From Arthrobacter sp. StoSoilB5 (GTDB lineage Bacteria; Actinomycetota; Actinomycetes; Actinomycetales; Micrococcaceae), in the NCBI RefSeq assembly GCF_019977235.1, contig NZ_AP024646.1:3596001-3660000 (forward strand): DNA of 64,000 nt. Reading direction: 5' to 3'. The translations under genes and the position numbers were made by a program. The notes beneath the pieces are model-generated. The model made no database searches. It saw nothing but the letters and a program-made list of their open reading frames with translations, and had not been told where the DNA came from. This document shows, piece by piece, positions 44,154 to 52,896 of this stretch (the first letter of the stretch is position 1; each line of letters starts with the position of its first letter).

Positions 44154-45542
44154 ATGACAGGTACCACCGCAGCAAACACGGGCTCAACGAACTCCATCCA
44201 TACCCTGCCTCTGTGGGCGGCTCCCTATGCCACAAGGCCAGTGGATGCCACAGTGACGGTGCCGGGCTCAAAATCGCTCACCAACCGGTTCCTGGTCCTT
44301 GCAGCGTTGGCCGACGGACCTTCCCGGCTCCGGGCCCCCCTTCATTCCCGTGACTCCGTCCTGATGATCCAGGCGCTGAGGCAACTGGGCGCCACCGTCA
44401 CCGAGGTACCCGGCGACGGTGGTTACGGACCGGACCTTGAGATCACCCCCATGGATCCTTCAGCTGCGGGTGCGGACACTGCCATCGATTGCGGCCTTGC
44501 CGGGACAGTCATGCGGTTCGTTCCACCTTTGGCTGCGCTGCGCAATGGTTCGACCATGTTCGACGGCGATCCCCACGCCCGCAAGCGGCCCATGGGGACC
44601 ATCATCGAAGCACTGCTCGCTCTCGGAGTTCCCGTCGCCACCGAAGGCGGCAGGACGCCGTCGGCCCTTCCCTTCTCGGTGGACGGCACGGGCGAGGTCC
44701 GGGGTGGCCACCTGGTGATCGACGCAAGCGCATCGTCCCAATTCGTCTCGGCTTTGCTGCTCGTCGGGGCGCGGTTCACTGAGGGCCTGCACCTGGAGCA
44801 CGTCGGCAAGCCAGTGCCCAGCCTTGACCACATCAACATGACCGTGGCCGTCCTGCGCAGCGTCGGCGTCAAGGTCGATGACTCGGTGCCCAACCACTGG
44901 CGGGTCTCCCCCGGAGCCATCCAGGCATTCGACCAGCGGATCGAACAGGACCTTTCCAACGCCGGCCCGTTCCTCGCTGCTGCACTGGCAACCCGCGGAA
45001 CCGTCCGGATCCCCAATTGGCCCATGCAAACCACCCAGGTTGGCGACCTCTGGCGCAGCATACTCACTGCCATGGGGGCCACCGTAACCCTCGAGAACGG
45101 TACCCTCACCGTGAAGGGCGGTCCGGAAATCAAGGGCGCGGACTTCGACGAAACCAGCGAACTTGCGCCCACGGTCGCAGCGCTGTGCGCCCTGGCTACG
45201 GGCCCGTCAAGGCTGACCGGTATCGCCCACCTTCGTGGCCATGAAACCGATCGGCTCGCCGCGTTGGCCGCTGAAATCAACCGGCTGGGCGGCGACGCAG
45301 AGGAAACAGCCGACGGCCTTATCATCCGCCCGGCTGCTTTGCACGCAGGCGTCGTCCACAGCTATGCCGACCACCGCATGGCTACGGCGGGCGCCATTCT
45401 GGGGCTCGCCGTTGAAGGTGTGCAGGTGGAAGATATCGCCACGACGTCCAAGACGATGCCCGAATTTCCACAGATGTGGGAGGCCATGCTGCAGCAGCGC
45501 ACAGGCGACGATGAGACCGTCACCAGTGAGGCCAGCAACTGA
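44154..45542 (+). CDS. aroA: 3-phosphoshikimate 1-carboxyvinyltransferase (EPSP synthase)
   Basis: A 462-residue EPSP synthase of the shikimate pathway. It has the N-terminal VPGSKSLTNRFLVLAAL near residue 37, the LAGTVMRFVPPLAAL motif near 119 (corresponding to the LGNAGTAMRP region of E. coli AroA), RPMGTIIEALLALG, and the C-terminal YADHRMATAGAILGL near 400. The residue equivalent to E. coli Pro101 is Phe, as is usual in actinobacteria. It lies 6 bases after doxX and 2 before rsgA, forming a sigR-adjacent unit seen in other actinobacteria. Confidence 0.96.
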   Translation: MTGTTAANTGSTNSIHTLPLWAAPYATRPVDATVTVPGSKSLTNRFLVLAALADGPSRLRAPLHSRDSVLMIQALRQLGATVTEVPGDGGYGPDLEITPMDPSAAGADTAIDCGLAGTVMRFVPPLAALRNGSTMFDGDPHARKRPMGTIIEALLALGVPVATEGGRTPSALPFSVDGTGEVRGGHLVIDASASSQFVSALLLVGARFTEGLHLEHVGKPVPSLDHINMTVAVLRSVGVKVDDSVPNHWRVSPGAIQAFDQRIEQDLSNAGPFLAAALATRGTVRIPNWPMQTTQVGDLWRSILTAMGATVTLENGTLTVKGGPEIKGADFDETSELAPTVAALCALATGPSRLTGIAHLRGHETDRLAALAAEINRLGGDAEETADGLIIRPAALHAGVVHSYADHRMATAGAILGLAVEGVQVEDIATTSKTMPEFPQMWEAMLQQRTGDDETVTSEASN

Positions 45543-45544
45543 CC

Positions 45545-46660
45545 ATGGGCCGCGACGCACGCTCCTGGGACGAATCGGACGTCCGGATCCGTCCGAACAA
45601 AAAAGGATCAAGGCCCCGGACCAAGGACCGCCCCAGCCATGATGACGCAGTCATCGGCCGGATCATCACGGTAGACCGCGGGCGCTACACGGCCATCGTT
45701 GGGGAAGACTCCGCGGACGAGCGTATTATCATCGCCGCACGCGCGCGTGAACTACGGCGAAATCCCGTGGTCCCCGGCGATTTCGTCGCGCTGGTGGGCG
45801 ACGTATCGGGGGCGCCGGACACCCTGGCAAGGCTGGTGCGTGTCGAAGAACGCAAGACGGTCCTTCGCCGCAGCGCCGATGATACCGACCCCATCGAAAG
45901 AGTGGTGGTGGCCAACGCGGACCAACTTGTGGTGGTGGTCGCCGCGGCCAACCCGGAACCGCGCACTGGCTTTATCGACCGCGCCTTGGTTGCAGCCTAC
46001 GACGCCGGGATCGAGCCACTGCTGCTCGTCACCAAGGCTGACGTCAAGGATCCTGCCGAGCTGTTGTCCAACTATCTCAGCCTGGACTTCCCTGTCATCA
46101 TCAGCCGTACGGCCGACGCCGAAGCTTCCGGTATTGACGCCCGATCGGACGACGGACTGTCCGCGCGTCTGGACAGCAGCGCCGTTGCCCAATTGCGGGC
46201 CCACCTTGATGGCAAAGTGACAGTCATGCTTGGCCATTCGGGAGTCGGCAAGTCCACCATGGTCAACGCCCTGACCGGCGCTGAGCGCGCTACGGGTGGC
46301 GTTAATGCTGTCACCGGAAGGGGCCGGCATACGTCGTCGTCGGCGTTGGCCTTGAAGCTGGCGGACGCGCCGTCCGGTAGCTGGATCATCGATACCCCCG
46401 GTATTCGTTCCTTCGGACTCGCGCACGTGGACCCCGATCGCATCCTGCATTCCTTCCCCGATTTGGAACCGGGCACCGAAGCTTGCGACCGCGGCTGCAA
46501 ACACGATGCCAGTGCCATCAATTGTGGACTTGACGCGTGGGTGAACGAGGGAAACGCCGGTCCTTCCGGAGTGGCACGGTTGTCTTCGCTCCGGCGGCTG
46601 CTGGGCGCAGACCCGCGTTTGGAAGCGAAGGAAACCAAGGAACTGGGTACCGTCAACTAA
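45545..46660 (+). CDS. rsgA: Ribosome small subunit-dependent GTPase RsgA
   Basis: A 371-residue circularly permuted GTPase that helps 30S maturation. The OB-fold N-terminal domain is about 40-110. The permuted GTPase order is G4 (LLVTKADVKDP near 160), G1 (MLGHSGVGKSTMVNAL near 229) and G3 (IDTPGIRSFGL near 282). The C-terminal zinc knuckle is CDRGCKHDASAINCGL near 317. It is 2 bases after aroA, in a co-transcribed unit with aroA and followed by hisN. Confidence 0.95.
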   Translation: MGRDARSWDESDVRIRPNKKGSRPRTKDRPSHDDAVIGRIITVDRGRYTAIVGEDSADERIIIAARARELRRNPVVPGDFVALVGDVSGAPDTLARLVRVEERKTVLRRSADDTDPIERVVVANADQLVVVVAAANPEPRTGFIDRALVAAYDAGIEPLLLVTKADVKDPAELLSNYLSLDFPVIISRTADAEASGIDARSDDGLSARLDSSAVAQLRAHLDGKVTVMLGHSGVGKSTMVNALTGAERATGGVNAVTGRGRHTSSSALALKLADAPSGSWIIDTPGIRSFGLAHVDPDRILHSFPDLEPGTEACDRGCKHDASAINCGLDAWVNEGNAGPSGVARLSSLRRLLGADPRLEAKETKELGTVN

Positions 46661-46715
46661 ACATTGGTGGAACACGGATCCAACTGCAGGGAAAGTTTCA
46701 CGATAGTTTGGTGGC

Positions 46716-47528
46716 ATGACCCAACCCGTATCCAGCTACAACGATGATCTGCGACTGGCCCACGTGCTGGCGGATTCCGTGGACGCCCAAACCATGGACC
46801 GCTTCAAGGCACTGGATCTGCGGGTCGAGACCAAGCCTGACCTCACTCCCGTTACTGATGCCGACAAGGCTGCGGAAGAAGCAATCCGGGGCCAGCTGTC
46901 GCGCTCGCGCCCCCGGGACGCTGTCCTCGGCGAGGAGTTCGGCAGCAGCGGCCACGGCTCCCGGCGCTGGATCATCGACCCCATCGACGGCACCAAGAAC
47001 TTCGTGCGTGGCGTTCCAGTGTGGGCCACCCTGATCGCACTCGTGGACGAAGGCGAGCCGGTGGTTGGAGTTGTCAGTGCTCCCGCACTCGGCAAACGTT
47101 GGTGGGCGGCAAAGGACATGGGCGCCTATATGGGGCGCTCCCTGGCCTCGGCCACCCGGCTCAAGGTGTCCAACGTTTCGCGCCTGGCCGATGCTTCGAT
47201 GTCATATTCCAGCCTTTCCGGTTGGAAGGAACGCGGCAATCTCGACGAATTCCTAGGTCTGACGGAAGACATCTGGCGCACGCGTGCCTACGGCGACTTC
47301 TGGTCCTATTGCTTGGTGGCCGAGGGGGCCGTGGATATCGCCTGCGAGCCGGAATTGAACCTTTACGACATGGCCGCGCTTGTACCCATCGTCACGGAAG
47401 CCGGCGGCCGTTTCACCTCGTTGGAAGGCGAGGATGGCCCCTTCGGGGGCAACGCCTTGGCCACCAACTCCATCCTGCATTCAGAGGTCCTCAAACGGCT
47501 AAACCCCGCCTTGGATGACCTCCTCTGA
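46716..47528 (+). CDS. hisN: Histidinol-phosphatase, inositol monophosphatase type
   Basis: A 270-residue IMPase-fold phosphatase. Metal sites are [20 protein letters not shown] near residue 71 (with [14 protein letters not shown]) and the C-terminal [16 protein letters not shown] near 212. The [12 protein letters not shown] motif and actinobacterial context (after rsgA) match HisN, which hydrolyses histidinol phosphate to histidinol. Inositol-1-phosphatase is the alternative. A terminator follows the stop by 45 bases. Confidence 0.9.
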   Translation: MTQPVSSYNDDLRLAHVLADSVDAQTMDRFKALDLRVETKPDLTPVTDADKAAEEAIRGQLSRSRPRDAVLGEEFGSSGHGSRRWIIDPIDGTKNFVRGVPVWATLIALVDEGEPVVGVVSAPALGKRWWAAKDMGAYMGRSLASATRLKVSNVSRLADASMSYSSLSGWKERGNLDEFLGLTEDIWRTRAYGDFWSYCLVAEGAVDIACEPELNLYDMAALVPIVTEAGGRFTSLEGEDGPFGGNALATNSILHSEVLKRLNPALDDLL

Positions 47529-47572
47529 TCCAGCGATACGAGCAAGACATCTGGCTGTGGATAGAATTTTCG

Positions 47573-47612
47573 ACGGCGGATGCCTCCTTTACGGGGCATC
47601 CGCCGTTTTTTC
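47573..47612 (+). terminator. Terminator after hisN
   Basis: A 12-base stem (47573-47584 with 47595-47606), 10-base loop, followed by a run of T. It separates hisN from the downstream riboswitch unit. Confidence 0.9.
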
Positions 47613-47707
47613 TTCGCCCAAAGGGCTGTTTCGGCACGCTTCGTAACAATCCGCTTAACAAAGCGAAGCGACTTTGGAACAGGCCGGAGGCTTGCCCTAA
47701 CCTCTTT

Positions 47708-47840
47708 ACAGGTCACGAGTGCCAGCGCTAAACCCCGGTTTGCTGGCCGGCAACCCTCCATTCGCGGTGGGGTGCCCCGGGTGACGACCTGGCCGGTCCG
47801 GAAGGGATACGGCAAGCGCGGATCCCCTGTGGGGGTCCTT
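47708..47840 (+). promoter_or_regulatory. SAM-IV riboswitch
   Basis: Upstream of the class V aminotransferase-like gene. The closing stem is AGGTC (47710-47714) with GACCT (47786-47790). The core ACGAGTGCCAGC, CCCCGGTTTGCTGGCCGG, CAACCCTCC, GCGGTGGGGTGCCCC matches the actinobacterial SAM-IV pattern. A downstream hairpin (GGATCCCC/GGGGGTCC, 47820-47838) lies just before the GTGAGG ribosome site, which suggests translational control. The family assignment is by recognition from memory. Confidence 0.88.
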
Positions 47841-47855
47841 CTTGAGTGAGGTCCC

Positions 47856-49262
47856 ATGAGCACTGCTACGTTCAACTCCACCGTCCTGCCGTCCTTTGCG
47901 GTCGGAGCAGCGCAGGAAGCCGCTGCAGGCAGGCCCCTGGCCGCTGTCACGGGCGCGGAGCTGCAAGCTCCCCTGATCCAGGGTGGCCACGTCCGCTACG
48001 CCAACCTCGATTACGGAGCGTCGGCTCCGGCCCTGACCATCGTTTCTGCGTATCTCAATGAGATCCTCCCCTACTACGCGAGTGTCCACCGCGGTGCGGG
48101 CTACGCTTCCCAGATCAGCACGTCCGTCTACGAGAACTCCCGCGACATCGTGCGTGAGTTCATTGGCGGCCGCCCCGACGATTCCGTCATCTTCACCCGG
48201 AACACCACGGATTCACTCAACCTGTTGGCAGGCTGCCTTCCGCAACTCGACGGAAAGCCGACCGGCGAGGTCCTCTACCTGGACATCGAGCACCATGCCA
48301 ACCTCCTGCCTTGGCAGGGCGTTCCGCACCGCAGCGTCGTAGCTGCTTCTACACTGACCGCTACCGTGGCAAAGCTCCGCGAGGAACTCAGTCAAGGCGG
48401 CGTGTCCTTGCTGGCAGTTACCGGGGCTTCGAACGTGACGGGCGAAATCCTGCCGATCGCCGAACTAGCCGCCCTGGCGCACGAATACGGTGCACGGATT
48501 GTGGTGGACGCAGCCCAGCTTGCCCCTCACCGCCGCATCAACATCACCGAATCAGACGTCGACTACATCGTATTCTCCGGGCATAAGCTCTACGCTCCGT
48601 TCGGCGCCGGCGTTGTTGTAGGGCGCCCTGACTGGCTTGACGCCGGCACTCCCCACCTTGCCGGCGGCGGCGCTGTTCGTGAAGCCCGCCTCGACTCGGT
48701 CAGTTGGGCTTCCGGTCCCGCACGTCACGAGGGCGGCTCCCCCAACGTCCTGGGCGCGGCAACATTGGCGCGCGCTACGCAGGTGCTCGCCGGGCTGGAC
48801 CAAGAGGCCTGGCATGCTCATGAAGCGGCCATCCGCTCGTACCTGGTACAGGGACTTGAGGCAATCGACGGCGTTACCGTCCACCGGATCTTCAGCGACT
48901 CCGAGGACACCATCGGCGTGGTCAACTTCTCGGTGGAAGGATTCGACGCCGGATTGGTCGCGGCTTACCTCGCCGCAGAACACGGTGTAGGGCTTCGTGA
49001 CGGCCGCTTCTGCGCGCACCCCCTGCTCAAGCGGCTCGGACTCCCTTCGGGCTCGCTGCGGGCCAGCTTCGGCGTGGGCTCCCGCTTGGAGGATGCCACA
49101 CGGCTGCTGGCGGGTATCGAGGAACTCAAGCGCACCGGGCTCGGCTGGGACTACGTGGTGGACGAGGGCCGCTGGGTACCGGCCAATGACCACCGCAGCT
49201 ACCCGGAATGGGCACCGAATACGCCCGGCACCGCAGGTGCCGCGCCCTGCACTATTGACTAA
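47856..49262 (+). CDS. Class V aminotransferase-fold PLP enzyme, cysteine desulfurase-like
   Basis: A 468-residue fold type I PLP enzyme. The PLP lysine is in IVFSGHKLYAPFGAG near residue 233. Family marks are YANLDYGASAPALT near 47, VIFTRNTTDSLNLLAG near 110, IEHHANLLPW near 147, and RIVVDAAQLAPHR near 210. It resembles the SufS/NifS-like branch, but no cysteine in a clear SufS active-site loop can be assigned with certainty (candidate CAHPLLKRLGLPSG near 388). Control by a SAM riboswitch places it in methionine, cysteine or other sulfur metabolism. It ends 82 bases before the methyltransferase gene. Confidence 0.87.
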   Translation: MSTATFNSTVLPSFAVGAAQEAAAGRPLAAVTGAELQAPLIQGGHVRYANLDYGASAPALTIVSAYLNEILPYYASVHRGAGYASQISTSVYENSRDIVREFIGGRPDDSVIFTRNTTDSLNLLAGCLPQLDGKPTGEVLYLDIEHHANLLPWQGVPHRSVVAASTLTATVAKLREELSQGGVSLLAVTGASNVTGEILPIAELAALAHEYGARIVVDAAQLAPHRRINITESDVDYIVFSGHKLYAPFGAGVVVGRPDWLDAGTPHLAGGGAVREARLDSVSWASGPARHEGGSPNVLGAATLARATQVLAGLDQEAWHAHEAAIRSYLVQGLEAIDGVTVHRIFSDSEDTIGVVNFSVEGFDAGLVAAYLAAEHGVGLRDGRFCAHPLLKRLGLPSGSLRASFGVGSRLEDATRLLAGIEELKRTGLGWDYVVDEGRWVPANDHRSYPEWAPNTPGTAGAAPCTID

Positions 49263-49344
49263 GCGGCCTGAGCCGGATCGTCAGCATGGTCCTTACGGTA
49301 AATTCGTAGGGTATCCCAGGCGTTTGCGGTAAAGGAGTTGTTGC

Positions 49345-50157
49345 GTGGCCATGCATTCCCGAGGTCTTTCCGGAGGCACGGGTAGCCCCGGTGGACCCAA
49401 GCTGCATGCCACCCGCCGCCGCGAGCTGGGCCTGAGCTTTCAGGACGGCGGGGAACACTACGATCGCGTTCGGCCCGGCTATCCCGCAGATTCAGTGGAC
49501 TGGCTTCTTCCTCTGGGAGCGAAGTCCGCCGCGGATCTCGGAGCGGGAACGGGAAAATTCACTGCCCTCTTGGTGGAACGCGGACTTGAGGTGGCCGCCG
49601 TCGATCCTTCCTTGGACATGCTGGAGCAACTGCAAAAGTCCTATCCTGACGTCAAGGCGTTGGAGGGAACGGCCGAGGCAACAGGGCTGACGGACTCAGC
49701 ATTCGACGTCGTCAGCGTTGCCCAGGCCTGGCACTGGTGTGACCCGCTCAAGGCCAGCACGGAAATCGCCCGAATCCTTCGCCCCCACGGAGTTCTTGGC
49801 CTCGTATGGAACCAACTGGACACTTCTGTGCCCTGGGTCCACCGGCTATCGCGCATCATGCACGCCGGAGATGTGCACAAGCCCGGCTTCCGGCCAGTTA
49901 TCGGACCGGAATTCACGGATGTGGAGAGCCATCTCACCAGTTGGCTGGACGCTGTGTCGCCGGAGGACATCATGGAGCTCACCAAATCGCGCAGCTACTA
50001 CCTCCGCGCCAACGAGGCCACCCGGGCGAAGGTCATGGGCAACCTGGAATGGTACCTCTACGATCATCTGGGCCACGCCCCCGGCCAGCTCCTGGAACTG
50101 CCGTACGTGACGCAGACTTGGCGGGCCCGCAAGATCCAGGGCGCCCTGCCACGGTAG
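49345..50157 (+). CDS. Class I SAM-dependent methyltransferase
   Basis: A 270-residue protein from GTG 49345 (AAAGGAG upstream). The SAM-binding loop is ADLGAGTGKFTALLVERGLE near residue 66, followed by VDPSLDMLEQL, and the post-II motif FDVVSVAQAWHWC near 119; the HW motif is common in the Methyltransf_11/25 group. The substrate is unknown. It is followed by the DtxR-type regulator after 9 bases and may be co-transcribed with the SAM-riboswitch gene. Confidence 0.9.
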   Translation: MAMHSRGLSGGTGSPGGPKLHATRRRELGLSFQDGGEHYDRVRPGYPADSVDWLLPLGAKSAADLGAGTGKFTALLVERGLEVAAVDPSLDMLEQLQKSYPDVKALEGTAEATGLTDSAFDVVSVAQAWHWCDPLKASTEIARILRPHGVLGLVWNQLDTSVPWVHRLSRIMHAGDVHKPGFRPVIGPEFTDVESHLTSWLDAVSPEDIMELTKSRSYYLRANEATRAKVMGNLEWYLYDHLGHAPGQLLELPYVTQTWRARKIQGALPR

Positions 50158-50166
50158 GCTTGGTGT

Positions 50167-50880
50167 GTGAAGACCAGTACGCCCTCCTCCTCGATCGAGG
50201 ACTACGTCAAGGTCATCTACTCCTACACGGAGTGGCAGGACAAACCAATTACGTCCTCCCAGCTTGCCCAGCGGCTTGGCGTTGCCAATTCCTCGGTGTC
50301 TGAAATGGTCCGCAAACTCAAGGACCAGGGCTTGGTGGATCACCAGCCTTACAGTGCTATCAGGCTGACTCCGGAGGGCATGCGCCTGGCACTGTCCATG
50401 GTCCGGCGCCACCGCCTCATTGAGACTTACCTCGTGGACGAACTCGGTTACAGCTGGGATGAAGTCCACGACGAAGCTGAGATGTTGGAACACGCTGTGT
50501 CCGATACCTTCATCGAGCGCATGGCCGCCAAGCTTGGCCATCCCCTCCGGGATCCCCATGGCGACCCCATTCCCTCGGCAGACGGATCGGTGGAGTTGCC
50601 GCACGCCTACCGCATGATCGAGTTGGACGAGGGCCACTCAGGCCGCATCACCCGGATCAGCGATGAAAACCCCGATCTCCTCCGCTACCTCGCGTCGGAA
50701 GAGATCACCTTGGACGCTCCGGTGGAAGTTGTGGGCCGCAAACCTTTCGGCGGAGCCCTCGTTGTTCGGATTGGCAGCGGTCCACAGCGCCGCGAGTTTG
50801 ATCTTGCCGACGAAGTTACCTCGGCACTTTGGGTCCAGAGCGCCGAAGTCCACGAAGGTTGCGTACTTCCCGCACGATGA
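50167..50880 (+). CDS. DtxR/MntR-family metal-dependent regulator
   Basis: A 237-residue regulator from GTG. The winged helix is residues about 5-65 (YVKVIYSYTEWQDKPITS, VANSSVSEMVRKLKDQGL), the dimerisation domain with metal ligands is about 70-140 (RRHRLIETYLVDELG, DEAEMLEHAVSD, GHPLRDPHGDP), and the C-terminal SH3-like domain is about 150-237. It resembles manganese-type MntR more than iron-type IdeR, but specificity is not certain from motifs alone. It probably controls metal transport elsewhere, since no transporter is adjacent. Confidence 0.9.
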   Translation: MKTSTPSSSIEDYVKVIYSYTEWQDKPITSSQLAQRLGVANSSVSEMVRKLKDQGLVDHQPYSAIRLTPEGMRLALSMVRRHRLIETYLVDELGYSWDEVHDEAEMLEHAVSDTFIERMAAKLGHPLRDPHGDPIPSADGSVELPHAYRMIELDEGHSGRITRISDENPDLLRYLASEEITLDAPVEVVGRKPFGGALVVRIGSGPQRREFDLADEVTSALWVQSAEVHEGCVLPAR

Positions 50881-50898
50881 CCCGATGCGCTGCCCAGG

Positions 50899-52353
50899 CT
50901 ACGTACGCTGGCTGGCCGACCCGCCGTCGTCGGACGCTGCATCCGGTTCGCTCCCAGCGGCAACTGCGGCTTCCGGAGCGGGGTTACGGATCCCGACGGC
51001 GGACGCCACCGCCCCGACAACGAACAGTACCGCCGTGACTATCAAGGCGTTGTACAAACCTTGCCGTGAGAACACCGGACCGACGATCAGGCCGGCAAAA
51101 GCAATACAGATGAGGCCGGCGATACGGGCCACAGCGTTATTGACGGCCGAACCGATTCCGGCCTCTTCCTGCGGTACCGCGCCCAGAATCGCAGCAGTGA
51201 GTGGCGCGACGAGGGTGGTGAGTCCCACACCAAAGACTATCTGGCCCGGCAACACCTGGGTCCAGTAGTTCAGTGGCTCCTGGACGGATAGGGACATGAG
51301 AAAACCAACACCGCACAACAGCGGCCCCACAGTCATGAACCATCGCGGACCATACTTTCCGGCCAACCCACCGAAGTAGGACGCCGTCAGCATCAGGATG
51401 ACGGTCGCTGGAAGCAGTGCAATTCCCGCGATGGTAGCCCCCATGCCTCCCACCTGCTGGAGGTAGATTCCCAGGACGAAGAATCCAAGCGATATCCCAC
51501 CGTAAATCGCGAGCGTCGCCAGGTTGCCCCAGCCAAAGTTGCGAATGGCAAACAGCCTTAACGGCAACATCGGTTGCTTGGTCCTCGCTTCGTGGACAAC
51601 GAACAACGCCATGGCCACGACAGCGACCACGAGTGGCATCCAGACCTGCACACTCGACCAACCCATCCGGCCCTGTTCAATAAAGGCGTAGACAGGACCA
51701 CCCAGACCGATCATGGCAAGGACCGCACCGAGGTAGTCGATTCCCTTGCTCTTGTCCCTGGCCGCGTCGGAGGCCCGAAGGCCCGCGAGCAGAGGCCAAA
51801 TTGCAATGGCCGGAATAACGTTGATGAAGAAGATAACGCGCCAGGACAACATGTCCACCGAGACCCCGCCAATCAGCGGCCCAACGATGGCGGCAGCACT
51901 CGTCCAGCCGGACCACTGGCCAATCGCTTTGGACTGGGATGGCCCGGAGAAGGACGTAATGATCATGGCCAACGAACTGGGCACAAGGAGGGCCCCCGCA
52001 ATACCCTGAAGTGCGCGGGACACCACAAGGACCTCCCCGTTCCAAGCCAGGCCGCACATCACTGACGTCAGGGCAAAGCCCGCCAGCCCCCATTCGAGGA
52101 TCCGTGCCCGGCCAAAGTGGTCGGACAATGAACCGGCTACCAGAATCAGGGCCCCGAGGGTCAATAGATACGCATCCACCACCCATTGCTGGATGACCAA
52201 GCCACCGCCGAGCTCGCGCCCGATGGCCGGGAGTGCCAGGTTCACCACGAAACCATCCAGGATGGCAATAAAAGAAGCCACAATTGCAACCACGAGCACC
52301 CGTTTTTGAAGCGGTGTCCGGGGCGGCAGGGCGGAAGCATCCGTCATGTGCAC
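50899..52353 (-). CDS. MFS drug exporter, DHA2/EmrB-QacA type
   Basis: A 484-residue transporter with about 14 predicted membrane segments. It has the DHA motif DGFVVNLALPAIGREL near residue 38, motif A-like GSLSDHFGRARILEWGLAG near 76, and motif C-like LVPSSLAMIITSFSG near 123. The C-terminal tail is acidic and Ala/Ser-rich. Such proteins export hydrophobic compounds with proton antiport. The substrate cannot be inferred. It is convergent with the MntR-type regulator (19-base gap), which does not suggest a direct link. Confidence 0.92.
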   Translation of the reverse strand: MHMTDASALPPRTPLQKRVLVVAIVASFIAILDGFVVNLALPAIGRELGGGLVIQQWVVDAYLLTLGALILVAGSLSDHFGRARILEWGLAGFALTSVMCGLAWNGEVLVVSRALQGIAGALLVPSSLAMIITSFSGPSQSKAIGQWSGWTSAAAIVGPLIGGVSVDMLSWRVIFFINVIPAIAIWPLLAGLRASDAARDKSKGIDYLGAVLAMIGLGGPVYAFIEQGRMGWSSVQVWMPLVVAVVAMALFVVHEARTKQPMLPLRLFAIRNFGWGNLATLAIYGGISLGFFVLGIYLQQVGGMGATIAGIALLPATVILMLTASYFGGLAGKYGPRWFMTVGPLLCGVGFLMSLSVQEPLNYWTQVLPGQIVFGVGLTTLVAPLTAAILGAVPQEEAGIGSAVNNAVARIAGLICIAFAGLIVGPVFSRQGLYNALIVTAVLFVVGAVASAVGIRNPAPEAAVAAGSEPDAASDDGGSASQRT

Positions 52354-52467
52354 AGCCTACGCTTCAGGTGGGCTTGGTCCGGAGAGACTATGGAGCAAGT
52401 CCGCCCCTCCGGCCATTCGTCATAGGCAGCCCTGGCATTCCTCCGCCGCGATGTCCCGTATCGTTGA

Positions 52468-52842
52468 ATGGTGATTAGCAGACGTGACGCAGCATTGGCC
52501 CTTGATATCTCCATGGAAATGGCCCAGCGCCACGGCATTCCGTCACGGCTGTCAGAAGCCGAGCTTCGCGATCTCCAGGACAATCCACCGGCCTGGTTGG
52601 TCCAGTCACGTGCCAACCGAACGGGCAAACGGCCTGTCTGGGTCCACCTTACATGCGCCGTGTGCGGGTATTCAGAGGCGGTACGGCCCAAGAAGTGGTG
52701 GCCCGACTTCTCCTTCGTCTTTTGCGGACACCACAAGAACAGTGAATTGCCGGAACTGTTCTTGGGCGACGTACGCAGCGAATATGAAGGTGTTGGCAGC
52801 CGCTTCATCGGCGTGGTCGACGTGCGCGAGGAGCGAGCCTAG
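52468..52842 (+). CDS. DUF5997 family protein
   Basis: A 124-residue actinobacterial protein. The helix ALALDISMEMAQRHGIPSRL is followed by NRTGKRPVWVHLTCAVCGYSE and FVFCGHHKNSELPELF; the C-x2-C (residues about 64-67) and C-x2-H pair (about 86-89) look like a zinc ribbon. The family has no assigned function. It stands alone between the MFS exporter, divergent, and the HtrA-like protease, convergent. Confidence 0.75.
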   Translation: MVISRRDAALALDISMEMAQRHGIPSRLSEAELRDLQDNPPAWLVQSRANRTGKRPVWVHLTCAVCGYSEAVRPKKWWPDFSFVFCGHHKNSELPELFLGDVRSEYEGVGSRFIGVVDVREERA

Positions 52843-52896
52843 GCTGGTCCGGCTGCTGCCCGCCTCACTGTTGCCTTTCTCTTTATTGCTGGCTCA

